NCBI GenBank assembly: GCA_023374045.1
Contig: CM041777.1
Span: 102,626,046-102,690,045 of the forward strand
Length of the DNA stretch: 64,000 nt
Reading direction: 5' to 3'
From: Limonium bicolor
Taxonomy: Eukaryota; Streptophyta; Magnoliopsida; Caryophyllales; Plumbaginaceae
A program made the translations under genes and the position numbers. The notes under the pieces were generated by a model. The model worked only from the letters and a program-made list of their open reading frames with translations. It ran no database searches and was not told the origin of the DNA. The stretch's first letter is position 1. Each line of letters begins with the position of its first letter. Positions 50,543-61,772 of the stretch are shown here, piece after piece.

Positions 50543-50935
50543 ACCTATAACTTTTCAGGTACACTAGAACTGACCATCGTTCAAGAGTAGGACGGGATTG
50601 CTGCGACATGGGTAGTTTATTTAATTACATATATAATTGTTAGTAGAGTAAGTCCGAAATTGTTATCGGTAAGTAGAATGAAATAGACTTGGTACAATTT
50701 GGTTTGTAGGTGTATATGACTCGGTTTAGAGATGGAATGAGACTATATTGTATGAGTACTCGGGAATTCTGGTCATCAGACCATTACTGTTTTAATTTAG
50801 GCCTTGTTAGTCACGTGAGTGGCTAACTGCATTGTATCACTCACTGTTGTAATTGAATTTTCTGCTGTAAATGTAATGACGAACGAGACGAGTAGGAGTT
50901 AATGTTGTTATTAGCGGTAGGGGTGTTACAGTACC

Positions 50936-51664
50936 TAAGAATGTTCATGAAATATTGATATTGAGATTTATTAAATTATGATGCGGATAGATCACCTATA
51001 TCCATATTGAGATCAAGATTATTATAAATGGTGAGGTATTATTATTGCTGAGAAATCCAAGAGGTTCTTGGTCACCCATTGTAGTCACATAGTGGATTAC
51101 CGAGATCAGGTCTACTCAAGGTATTAGAAATTAAACGAGTCCAAATTGATCGACGGTCGGATCACCCCTTCTGGTGACGGCTATTGCCGTAGGTTACCCC
51201 CCCCCCATAATAGGGAAATTGTGTCATCTTCTAACATGGTGGCCCATCAGGGTTATGGGATGAGTAATATGATATCTAAATAATCCATGTGATAAGCTTA
51301 AGGCTTCAAGGCTCGATTTGCAATTAGAATAAATAAACTGAAACGATAAAATTAAAGCTTAATTATTCTAACTGGCCCACACAAAACTATATAGAGTCGC
51401 CACCAAAGTTTTAACCTTTTAAACTTGGAAAGGAAATGTTATTGCAATTTTTAGAGTTATGGGTTCGGGGGCTTGATATGAAATTTTTAAAGGGTTCAGA
51501 TTCCTTCATTACCCTATATGAAATTTCTTTTCCTTTACTATGATAAACTCTAAGGCTAAACAAATTATGACATTATTTATTTTTGTAACAACTTTGAATT
51601 TGCCCCTTTTTTTTATTTAAACCGTTCTTAAAAAAAGATTGACCAATGAAGCATTAAGACTAGA
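50936..51664. other. Intergenic, no gene recognised
   Basis: AT-rich with a C-run at ~51200. No coding region or clear repeat was seen. Confidence 0.5.
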
Positions 51665-51673
51665 TTAACAATA

Positions 51674-52176
51674 GAGTAAATTACTCAGAACTCCCTTGAG
51701 GATTTGGGATATTACAGTTAACCCCCTTGTGTTTATCATAATTATAGGTAACCATCTCAAGGTTAAGGTATCTATGACTACGAGTCCATGAACTATAACT
51801 CTGTTATCAGAAAGTTTACTATGTGTTGATCTATCAGCTTAATAACATTAATAATATTAGGCTGGACAACAAAACTACTCAATCAACATCGTCTAACTCT
51901 CTCTCATCCCACTTTAGATGCATTTTCTAGGCAGGGTTGACATTTTTAGGAAAATAACAATGTTGATTAAGTAGTGTTTTTTGTTCAGCCTGACATTATT
52001 AATGTGATTAAGCTGATAGGTCAACACATAGTTAACTTCCTAATAACAAAGTTATAGTTTGGGGGCTCGTAGTCAAAGATACCTTAACCTCGAGGTGGTT
52101 ACTAGTAATTATGATAAACACAAGAGGGTTAACAGTAATATCCTAAATCCTCAAGGGGGTTCTGAGTAATTTACTG
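51674..52176. mobile_element. Mutator-like MITE with long TIRs
   Basis: 503 bp. The two ends, GAGTAAATTACTCAGAAC and inverted CAGTAAATTACTCAGAAC, begin an imperfect inverted repeat of ~190 bp per arm. Flanked by a perfect 9-bp duplication TTAACAATA (51665-51673 and 52177-52185), as expected for Mutator-type elements. The ~115-bp centre has no coding capacity. A transcript would fold into a long hairpin. Confidence 0.88.
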
Positions 52177-52185
52177 TTAACAATA

Positions 52186-52720
52186 TAATTACCGCAGCCT
52201 ACATTTTACCTACTTAATTAGTTCTATCTTATACGCGATTAGAATACATATTCGAATGCATTATTGCATCAAGGGGAAACTACTATTCTATAAACCTAGA
52301 ACCTATTGATAAACTAAAGAATAAAGTTACTTGCTAATTACCGGAAATTATAAAATAACTTCAACAATAAACTATGAACGGACATAAAATAAACAAAAGG
52401 AAATAAAAAAAAAATTACCAATGATACCTCATTTCACCGACTTTCGACTTGGGAATTCCCGTTCATGATCAAAGCAGAAAAAGGTATTGTTTTTTTTTGT
52501 TACTTCCTTCACCGGTCGCTGGTAGAATATATCGATGACTCGCATACAGGATGAAAACAAGAGAAGAAAATCTGGCGATGTAGGTGCACGTAAAGGTGGT
52601 GCTGTTTCCGATTGTGTTCGTACGGTGCTACTGAGCAGAGTTGGACCGTGAAGCACGTTAATGTGATGAAAGAGCAGCGATGAAGAGTTTCTTGTCGTAG
52701 TGGTCCTGGACTATGCTGAA
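52186..52720. other. Left flank of the copia element
   Basis: A minus-strand open frame at 52429-52656 has no recognisable domain. Otherwise nothing is seen. Confidence 0.45.
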
Positions 52721-53020
52721 TGTTAGAAAACCCGGTTCACTGCTGTATTATTGGTTGTGTTTAGTGGGTCTAAGCTAGTATTAGCGTGACTTATTTATTT
52801 CCTGTGCTGGTCTTCTGTTTGTAGTGTGTGTGGGATTACTTTCGGGTTTTGTTCTTTCTTTCTGTAATCTTTCCAGACAAAGTAAAGAAGGGTGGGTGGG
52901 TGGCTCTATAGCTTCTGCGTGTGTTGTTTCTCCCGATTGGAGAAAATACAAGTTCTGTTTCTTCTTCCTCTCGGTTTACATAGGTGTGTGAGTTGGAGAA
53001 CTTGTTTCTTGTTTTTATCA
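52721..53020 (+). repeat. Copia 5' LTR
   Basis: TGTTAGAAAACCCGG to TTGTTTTTATCA, 300 bp. The primer site begins at the next base. Confidence 0.92.
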
Positions 53021-53034
53021 TGGTATCAGAGCTC
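53021..53034 (+). other. Primer binding site, initiator tRNA-Met
   Basis: TGGTATCAGAGCTC, the common plant copia primer site complementary to the 3' end of tRNA-iMet. Confidence 0.92.
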
Positions 53035-53406
53035 AGATCGTGGGATCTGTTCTTTTGATTGTGTTTTGGGCTGAGTTCTTTCCTTCTTCAAGCCGTTCTT
53101 CGTTTCAAATCGTCGCGACAGAACCTCATATCCACAAGCCAAATCCCTAAAATCTACCCCTTTAGCCGTTTTTCCAGTATCGCGATCGAATATCACCACC
53201 ACCACCACCACAAGCGAAATCCCTAAAAACCCACACTACCAGTCGAGATTCTTGGAGTCGCCACGCAAATCCCTAAAGTCTCCCTCACCTTCGAGATTTT
53301 GAGTCGTGACGCAATATTACCACCACCAGCCACCTTCTTCTCTTCTCTCTCTTTCCTGACGGGCTTTCAAGATGAGTAACGACGATGGCAAGAAACAGCC
53401 ACCAAC

Positions 53407-54324
53407 CACTGGTGCGAACGGAAGCAGAAAACACGGTTGAAACTGTTCAAAAACGACGGTTCTGAACCGTCTTTTAAACGCCCGTCATTTTTTGTCATAT
53501 GTCTTAAGCGACGGTTCAAAAACGTCTTTTAAGATACATTAAGCGACGGTTTTTTTCGAACCGTCTTTTAAAAGCTCCTGAACGTAATTTTTTTTAATCT
53601 AGTCTCATTTGCCAAGATTAACTTGTAATCTATGGCGGTGTCTGGATTCGAACCCGCGACCCATGATAAAATCGATCCCACACTCGCACCCCTTACCACT
53701 AGGCTACTGCATCAAATTCGTTTATTTTATGAACAAAACACATATATGTAAATAAGACTAATTCGTTTATCTTATTAAACTACTAATTTAGTAAAATGAT
53801 AAATGCTAATTATAAAATTATATAATAAAACCAAGTTACAATGCTAATTATGAAATTATATAAATAATAAATATTTTTTCAATAATAATTATAATGCTAT
53901 TATAAAAAGACTAATTTACTAAGCTTTTATAACATATATATGTTTAGCGCTTTAAATGACGGTTTCAAGTAAACCGTCTTTTAAAAGTGCTTCGCCGACA
54001 CTTTAAATGACGGTTTCAAGTAAACCGTCATTTAAAGTGCTTCGCCAGCACTTTAAATGACGGTTTCAGGTAAACCGTCTTTTAAGAGTGCACTTTAAAA
54101 GACGGTTCATTTAAAACCGTATTTTAAGAGTGCTTCGCGCGCGTATGAGCAGCACTTTAAATGACGGTTTCAGATAAACCGTCTTTTAAGAGTGCATTTT
54201 AAAAGACGGTTCTAACAGAACCGTCTTTTAAAGTCTCTTCGCGCGCGCACACAGCTAATTTAAGACGGTTTTCGCTAAAACCGCCTTTTATAGGCCGTGT
54301 TTTTTGATATTTTTTCCACTAGTG
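53407..54324. mobile_element. CACTA element inserted in copia gag
   Basis: 918 bp, from CACTGGTGCGAACGG to TTTTTTCCACTAGTG, flanked by AAC duplications (53404-53406 and 54325-54327). Excision restores the copia frame as PPTTDVENEE. Both subterminal regions hold many inverted and direct copies of GACGGTTC/GAACCGTC and TTTAAA(A)GACGG (53450-53585 and 53950-54290). No transposase. The middle holds a tRNA-like block. Confidence 0.92.
53632..53708 (-). other. tRNA-like Pol III promoter block inside the CACTA element
   Basis: On the minus strand, TAGCCTAGTGG fits the A-box and GGTTCGAATCC is a perfect B-box, 41 bases apart. The ends do not form a normal acceptor stem and no anticodon arm is clear, so this is a tRNA-derived or SINE-like sequence rather than a working tRNA. 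Confidence 0.55.
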
Positions 54325-57300
54325 AACTGACGTTGAGAATGAGGAAACCGGCCCAGAAAATACTCAAAGCAACGCCACCGACGGAAGCTCGATTCCTATT
54401 GGAAGCGCTCTATATCTATCGACTTCCGACAGTCCTGGTCACGCCTTGGCAGTAAAATTTGATGGCGGTCCAGGCTTTCCTCGGTGGAAACATCAAGTTC
54501 AAATTGCCCTAGCCTCCAAGAATAAGTTGGGCTTTGTCCAAGGAACCGTTCCAAAACAGACGACTCCGACACTGTCCGTGCCTGGATTCTCATGAGTTTG
54601 CGATAATATGGTCCGTGCCTGGATTCTCATGAGTTTGGAGAAGAAAGTAGCAGACACATTCCTTTTCAAGTCTTCCGCGTCCAAGATCTGGGATGATTTG
54701 TGTGCCCGTTATGATCAAGTAGATGCCACCAGAGTGTACCAACTGGAGAAGCGCCTTGCACAGACGATCCAATCTGGAGAAAGCGTCGGAGACTACTTCG
54801 CAAGGCTGAGGGGAATATGGGACGAGATTGACGCCACCACTATTTTACCATCCTATGGTTGTTTGACTGAAAACTCTTTTAAGGATTACATCAAAACTCA
54901 AAGAGTTATCAGATTTCTTATGGGTCTTGATGAGAAGTATGCGGCAGCGAGGGAAAACATTCTTATGATTTCACCCCTGCCATCAATTGAGCAAACATTC
55001 TCCATATTAATTCAGCAAGAGAGACAAAAAACCCTAGCCGGATCCCCAAATCCAGATGCGGAACCTCCTGCAGCCTTCTCTGTTAATCAACCCAAACGCA
55101 ATTTCAGTCGAACTCAAAACAATGGAGCAAGGAGAACCAATTTACAGTGCACCCACTGTCACAAACCCGGTCATACGGAAGATCGATGTTATCAAAAGCA
55201 TGGTTTCCCTCAGAATTGGCGATTTGGAAAGGAGAAGAAACACCAAACTAATGGTGTTATTGAGCAGAAGGAAGAAGCTGCTAAAGACCCCCTTGGAGGA
55301 ACCTTGACAAGTGATCAGATCAGTCAACTCCTGAATTACATCAGCAGATCTCGCATCAGTAACAAAGACTCAACCACCTCTGAATCCAACTGTGGATTCA
55401 TCGGTAACTCCTCCTTTCTTCATCGCCCCTATCTAATTAATCACATGCATAATCTATTTAATGCTTTTGATGGTCATTACTCTGAAAAAGTTGAATGGAT
55501 AATTGATAGTGGTGCCTCTGACCATATGTGTGGTGCTTTGTCTGTTTTCTGCGATGTTAGTTTCCTTGATAAACCACACACTGTGGGTATGCCTGATGGC
55601 CACCCCCAACCAGTAAATCTGATTGGAAAGGTTAAGATAAATGATTTAATTACTCTTGAGAATGTTTTATATGTTCCCAGTTTTAAATTTGGGCTTATCT
55701 CGGTTAGTAAACTGTCTAAACAGAATAACGTGAGATTGTCTTTTGATTCTGTATCTTGCTTTTATCAGGATTATAAACAGCATGAAGAACTGAAGATTGG
55801 TCAAGTATATAGGGGGCTCTATGTTTTAGATAAATCTTGTAGTAAAGGGAACAACAAGTGTCTGAATTCGAGTTTATCTCAAGATGTTTCTGTAAAAACT
55901 GTAGCTGAATGTAATGTTTCTCTAAGTCAATGGCACCATAGACTTGGCCATTTGCCAAAAGAAAGAATAACTAGACTTGACTTTGTGGATAGAAGTTTTT
56001 TGCATAGGCCTTTGGTTTGTGAATCTTGTGACAGGGCTAAAAGTCACAGAATGGCTTTCCCTTCTAGTTCCATTAAAACCAAACATATATTTGAATTGCT
56101 GCACATAGATCTCTGGGGTCCATATAATGTCAAAACACATGATGGTTTCTCTTATTTTCTTACAATTGTTGATGACAAGAGTCGTGCCACCTGGACACAT
56201 CTTTGTAGTACAAAATCAGAATGTCTTGGTCTGATAATTACCTTCATTAGGATGATTGAGACACAATTCAATAAAACAGTCAAGCGCGTTCGAACATACA
56301 ATGCTCTAGAACTAGGAAGTTCTAGGGCAGGAGTAGAATATTTTAAATTAAAAGGAATCAAACATGAAACAAGTTGTGCTTATACACCCCAGCAGAATGG
56401 GGTGGTCGAAAGGAAGCACAGACATATATTAGAAACCGCTCGTGCTCTTATGTTCTACTCCTCTCTTCCCAAAATATTTTGGGGGGAAAGTGTCCTCACT
56501 GCTACTTATTTAATTAACCGCATGCCTCTTGTTAGTATTGACAATAAGACTCCTTATGAAGTTGTTTTCCAAGAAAAACCTGACTATGCTTTCCTTAGAA
56601 GTTTTGGATGTTTATGCTTTGCTCACATTAACAAAAGTTTTCATGATAAGTTTCAACCAAGATCCATGAAATGTGTGCTGCTTGGATATGGTCAAAACAG
56701 AAAGGGTTACAAGCTTTACAATCTAGAAAACAAGAAGGTTATATATCGTAGAGATGTGAAATTCCACGAAGATGTATATCCTTTCAAATCTGATTTTAGT
56801 GATTGTAATGAGGTTGTCTCCAGTGATCAAGAAGGCAGCCTGTTTGAACTTGTGGATAACTTGCCTATTCATGATGATTCTAACAATTTTGAAGTAAGTG
56901 TAAGACAGCCAAGACGTGAGAATCAAAAGGAGAGTCAAAGTCAAGGCGCTGATGAACAAACGGAGACAACATCCAGTCAAGATCATGACACAGAGGAAGC
57001 ATCACCAGAACATCAGCAAGAAGAACCCCTCAGAATGTCAGAAAGAATCAGACAAGCGCCAAAATATTTGAGTGACTATGACTTAGGATCTATGGTTAGC
57101 AAGAAAGATAAGTCCCAAACTGAAACTCCCTTTTCAGATTGTTTTGCACGCATCCTTAGTGACAGAATTATTGCTGCTAACTGTAGTGATTCCCATATAC
57201 TTGATTCTGATGATGCATGTTTTAATCTTGATGAGAGTGATAGCATTATCAGATCTGATAAGTTGTTGCAAACAGTAGGAGTTATTATGTTGGACAGAAC

Positions 57301-58935
57301 TGATTCATGTTGTTTGCATGTTAATTTAAGTGGAGAAACAGAACCCACTTGTTACGAAGAGGCTGTTATAGATTCTAGGTGGAGAAAAGCCATGAATGAA
57401 GAGTTCCAAGCTCTAGAAAACAATAGTACATGGAATTTAACTGATTTACCCAAGGGTGTAAAGCCAATCAAGTGCAAATGGGTTTATAAGATCAAGTATA
57501 ATGCCAAAGGGGGGGTAGAAAGATTTAAGGCCAGATTAGTGGCAAAGGGGTTTACCCAAAAGTATGGTATTGATTACCTTGAGACTTTCTCCCCGGTAGT
57601 GAAGTTTACCACAATTAAGGCTTTTATTATTGTTGCCACCAAAAGGAACTAGATTGTGAGCCAATTAGACATAAATAATGCGTTCTTGCATGATGATTTG
57701 GAAGAGAATGTGTATATGGAGGTACCTTTAGGGTACAAACAGGAAGCTGTTGGTAAGGTTTGTAAGTTAAACAAGTCCTTGTATGGTTTAAAACAAGCTT
57801 CGAGGCAATGACATCATAAACTAAGTGTTTTTCTCAAATCCTTGGGTTTTGTTCAGTCCCTCAATGACTATTCTTTGTTTTCTAGAGTTGTCTCTGGTAA
57901 AGCTTGCTATTTGGTTGTTTATGTAGATGACATCTTGATTAGTGGTAATGACACTGTTTTCATAGAATCTGTAAAAAGGGATCTGCACAGTAAGTTTAAG
58001 ATCAAAGACTTGGGTGTGCTTAATTACTTTTTGGGAATGCAGTTTGTTCACACAACAGATGGTGTTATTTTAATGCAAAAGAAGTACTGTGAAGACTTGT
58101 TGAAAGAGTTTAAGGTTGCAGATGGCAAGTGTGCTGTCAGTCCGCTTAACACTGGGCTGAAACTGAGAAAGGATCTTGGAAAGCCACTAAAAGATCCTTT
58201 TGTTTATAGAAGGCTGGTTGGGAAGATTAGTTACCTTTCCCACAGTAGACCTGATCTCTGCTTTACTATACAAGTTCTTAGTCAATTCCTAAGCAGTCCC
58301 ACTGATATTCATTTAAAGGCAGCCTTTCATACGCTCAATTATATCAAAGGCACTCTGAATTATGCTCTTTTCTTTAATTCCAGATCTGACTTCACTTTGA
58401 CAGCTTTTTGTGACTCTGATTGGGTAGGTTGTCCCAATACAAGGAGGTCAATTAGTGGCTTTTTTATCCAGCTGGGAGGAAGCCCACTCTCATGGAAGTC
58501 AAAGAAGCAGTCTACCGTCGCATTATCCTCTGCAGAAGCGGAATACCGGGCGATGAGGAGCGTTACTGCAGAATTGAGTTGGGTCACAAGGGTTTTGCAT
58601 GAGTTTGGAGTGATAGATATTCTACCAGTTCCTGTTAAGTCGGATAGCCAGGTAGCGATACATATAGCGAGGAATCCAGTTCTACATGAGCGGACAAAAT
58701 ACATAGAACTGGATGTCCACTTCGTTAGATAGAAACTGCAGGAGGACATGATAGTTGTTGAATTCGTTGGTTCAAAGGAGCAGATGGCTGATGCTCTCAC
58801 CAAACCACTGCCAGGAAGAGCCTATCCGGTGCAAGTCAGAAGGATGGGACTGAAGTTGGATGCTGGTTGAGGATAATTTGTTTCTGGAGCAGTTGTTCGG
58901 GTTGCCAAACCTTAGGATGTGTTACCTCCTAAGGT

Positions 58936-58956
58936 TTGAGGGGGGGGGGGGGGTGG
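58936..58956 (+). other. Copia polypurine tract (long G-run)
   Basis: A GAG followed by a ~14-base G homopolymer, TG and more G, directly before the 3' LTR. The length of the G-run is prone to sequencing error. Confidence 0.75.
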
Positions 58957-59258
58957 GGTTAGAAAACCCGGTTCCCTGCTTTATTATTGGTTGTGTTTAG
59001 TGGGTCTAAGCTAGTATTAGCGTGACTTATTTATTTCCTGTACTGGTCTTTTGTTTGTAGTGTGTGTGTGGGATTACTTTCGGGTTTTGTTCTTTCTTTC
59101 TGTAATCTTTCCAGACAAAGTAAAGAAGGGTGGGTGGGTGGCTCTGTAGCTTCTGCGTGTGTTGTTTCTCCCGATTGGAGAAAATACAAGTTCTGTTTCT
59201 TCTTCCTCTCGGTTTACACAGGTGTGTGAGTTGGAGAACTTGTTTCTTGTTTTTATCA
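58957..59258 (+). repeat. Copia 3' LTR
   Basis: About 302 bp, closely matching 52721-53020. The first two bases read GG instead of TG. Confidence 0.9.
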
Positions 59259-61149
59259 ACGACAGCGGTGATGCTGTAGTCGACGCTTTCCCGTTATCGA
59301 TGTTCCTTTTTCTTCAACCGCCATACGTTTTGTGATGGAGATGTAATATGCAGATATCTGGTTAGATGGTCTCTACGCTCGAATTCTCATTGTTCAGAAC
59401 CAAACTATAGAACAGAACCGGTGCAACGACAACCATTAGCAATGAAACATGTTGGGGACGTTTCTCCTAAGCGTTGACGACGTTTGCTTAGGATGCACCA
59501 TGGTAGTGGTGACCGCAGAAGAAAATTCAGAAGATTTACACTATGTGGGTTCTATCTTTTTTTTCATGGCTAGCCGACATAGCCTGGGACAAGGACGTGA
59601 CGATGAAGACAAGGACGAGTAGTGGTGGCTTAGTATTTGCACAAGACTTCTCTTCACTGGATGGGGATAAACACTAGCAAGTAATACTAATGACAGGACT
59701 GTTTGTGTTCGTCTGATGCATATCTGCGCTAGCAATGGATTAGTAACTTGTAGGCAAGAACACTAGTTGATGAAGGAGAACTAGCTACTGCAGAACTGGT
59801 GAATTTTTGTGGTATATGATAAAAAATATGACGGTTGTGGAGTATGGGAACAAAAATAATATTGGGAGTGTATTGCGTATTATCTGTATTTTTCCCCCCT
59901 CCATGAAAAAGAGTTTGAGGTTTGCTAGATCAAAACAAATCGAGAAACTATTGGTGGGTTAGGGAAAAGGAAGGAATTCAAATCTTAACAACTAAAATCA
60001 TTGTTTTGTTTTTCAGTTTTGTTATTCAACTCATGTGAAAATAAATAAATAAAAAAATAAAGAAATTTCAAAGATTTTTTTTGTTATTTTGAGATGAAAA
60101 GTAAAGCTAAAGAACGCATTTTTTTCTAAATTTTGAAAGCAATCAAATAAATAAAATAAGATGGAGAGAAGAAAAAAAATATGAACAATAAATAAGAAAA
60201 CAAACTAAAGGAATTGATCAGTCACCCAAATCCTAGCTAACCGATTACAAACCTTTTATTATTATTTTTGTGAAAACAACATTTTAAAGAAGCAAGTAGA
60301 TATGGAAAAGGAAATACATTTTTGTTTTGTTTTATTTGTTTATAGAAATCAATAAAGAAAAAGATGTAAAAAAAGACTTTCTTTTTATTTTGGAGACAAT
60401 CAAACTTATAAGTTGAGAAAAAGAATAAAAAAGAAATTACCTAAAACGAAGAGATAAATAAGAAAAATACTAACAACAATATATATTTTTTTTTATGTTT
60501 TTTATTTGGTTGGCAACAATCACCTAAAAAAAAAGAAAGAATCTATTTGAAAATCAAATAAAAATGAAAAGAAATGAAACAATAAGAATTGAATACAAAA
60601 TAAAAGAATTGAATAGAAAATGAAAGCTACAAAAAGCTATTTGTTAATAGTTTCAAACCATCAACCTCTCGTATCTCATCCATGGACCTTGCCACCACTA
60701 TGCCAACATGACTTTTTGTCAAGCATACCACCTATCTCAGTTTTCACGTTATCCCCATTCATCCCATACCACCTTGAAGCCTCTATTTTCCCTTAGCCAT
60801 GCACCGACCCTAGATAAGCCTTGTTCATGTATAAAAGAGGGTAAAGATTTTGGGGATAACAGATTGCCCCCCGTTAACTTGATTTTGGAATGTCAATGAA
60901 AAGTCAAGTTGACGCTTGATAATACCCAAAATCTTTACCAACCTTGTCTCACCTTGCTTGTCCCTTTTCCTGTGTTCAGAGATGTTGACTACCTTGAAAA
61001 GATGTTTGAGCTTACCGAGCATGTCATTGTACCAATGCACTTTTAGGGGCCTGAACCTATCCAAATGAGAAAATACAAGCAAACCATAGTGTATCCAGGT
61101 GTTTTCGAGAACCAGAGCCCATGATCTTATATGCAAAATATGTCATGTG
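59259..61149. other. Intergenic, AT-rich, no gene recognised
   Basis: From 59800 to 60650 it is dominated by A- and T-runs. No stable open frame or transposon end could be supported. Confidence 0.5.
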
Positions 61150-61605
61150 ATTCGATGCTTTTGATAACCAAAACTTGTTCAAAATGAAGTCCAAGATGTG
61201 TGATGTGATTCGGATGCTTATGAGGACTGAAACCCGTTCAAAAGAAAATACCTCGGATGCCTCTGGGGACCGAAACCCATTCAAAAAAAAGAAGAAAATA
61301 ACTCGGATGCCTCTGGGGACCGAAACCCATTAAAAAAAAAGAAGAAAATAACTTGGATGCCTCTGGGGACCGAAACCCATTCAAAAAGAAAATAACTCGG
61401 ATGCCTCTGGGGACCGAAACCCATTCAAAAAGAAAATAACTCGGATGCCTCTAGGGACTGAAACCCATTCAAAATAAAATAACTCGGATGCCTCTGGGGA
61501 CCGAAACCCATTCAAAAATAAAATAACTCGGATGCCTCTGGGGACCGAAACCCATTCAAAAATAAAATAACTCGGATGCCTCTGGGGACCGAAACCCATT
61601 CAAAA
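61150..61605. repeat. Tandem repeat, 43-50-bp unit, about ten copies
   Basis: Core CTCGGATGCCTCTGGGGACC then GAAACCCATTCAAAA. Clear starts at 61252, 61302, 61352, 61396, 61440, 61483, 61527 and 61571. Two or three decayed copies precede them. A-rich linkers vary most. Confidence 0.92.
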
Positions 61606-61616
61606 AACAATGCTCC

Positions 61617-61772
61617 ATGTTGGTTTTCCAAGGGGACTTATTGCCATCGCCCGCCAACTGGGTTGCTGGGATGAACTTCTGGTTTTCACAGGGGACTTAT
61701 TGCCATCGCCCGCCAGTTGTTATCCAAAAAGTTGACATAGAAATGAGGACTTATTGCCATCGCCCCGCCAAC
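61617..61772. repeat. Short repeat, three copies of GGACTTATTGCCATCGCCC
   Basis: Copies start at ~61635, 61693 and 61747, each followed by GCCA(A/G). It directly follows the 61150 array and shares no sequence with it. Confidence 0.8.

Larger units (their letters stand above)
33670..50930 (+). mobile_element. Solo LTR C, split by the Athila-type element
   Basis: Starts TGAAATACCCC and ends CGGTAGGGGTGTTACA, flanked by perfect GTACC duplications (33665-33669 and 50931-50935). Removing the Athila element (36648-49480) and one CTAAC leaves 4423 bp, nearly the size of LTR B (4385 bp). The two share inverted termini and internal blocks. A TATA-like CTATATACTA lies at 34179 before a CT-rich stretch, suggesting plus orientation. 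It contains its own hairpin minisatellite at 35848-36175. Confidence 0.88.
53372..58870 (+). pseudogene. Copia gag-pol polyprotein, interrupted and with four stops
   Basis: After removing the CACTA element (53407-54324) and one AAC, a single frame runs from ATG 53372 to TGA 58868. In-frame stops are TGA 54593 (next to a duplicated segment), TAG 57650 and TGA 57809 (both at expected Trp codons), and TAG 58730. Gag has the zinc knuckle [14 protein letters not shown] (~55150). Protease has [13 protein letters not shown] (~55497). Pre-integrase WHHRLGHL (~55932) leads to integrase HIDLWGPY and [14 protein letters not shown]; the second catalytic Asp is replaced (RTYNALEL where DN is usual). RT has [23 protein letters not shown] and YVDDILISGND (~57922). 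RNase H has SDWVGCPNTRRSISGF and SSAEAEYRAM. There are no frameshifts, but it cannot make an active polyprotein. Confidence 0.92.
52721..59258 (+). mobile_element. Ty1/copia retrotransposon, structurally complete
   Basis: Two ~300-bp LTRs, an initiator-Met tRNA primer site directly after the 5' LTR, one gag-pol frame and a G-rich polypurine tract. The LTRs differ by about six substitutions and one 2-bp indel, so the insertion is fairly young. Flanking 5-mers (CTGAA and ACGAC) do not match, so the expected TSD is absent. Short LTRs and motif style resemble the Ale/Retrofit type; lineage is tentative. Confidence 0.9.

Noticed and set aside
26555..50930. One 24-kb element with inverted termini TGTAACACCCCTACCG
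   Set aside because: The outer flanks (TAAAG and GTACC) do not match each other, while each pairs perfectly with a nearer partner. Two inverted solo LTRs explain the inverted ends.
52429..52656. Minus-strand open frame beside the copia 5' LTR
   Set aside because: No recognisable domain and no sign that the copia element split a gene here.
53632..53708. Functional tRNA gene
   Set aside because: A- and B-boxes are present, but the acceptor stem and anticodon arm do not form.
61381..61599. Minus-strand 72-residue open frame with internal repeats
   Set aside because: It is only the translation of the 44-bp tandem array.
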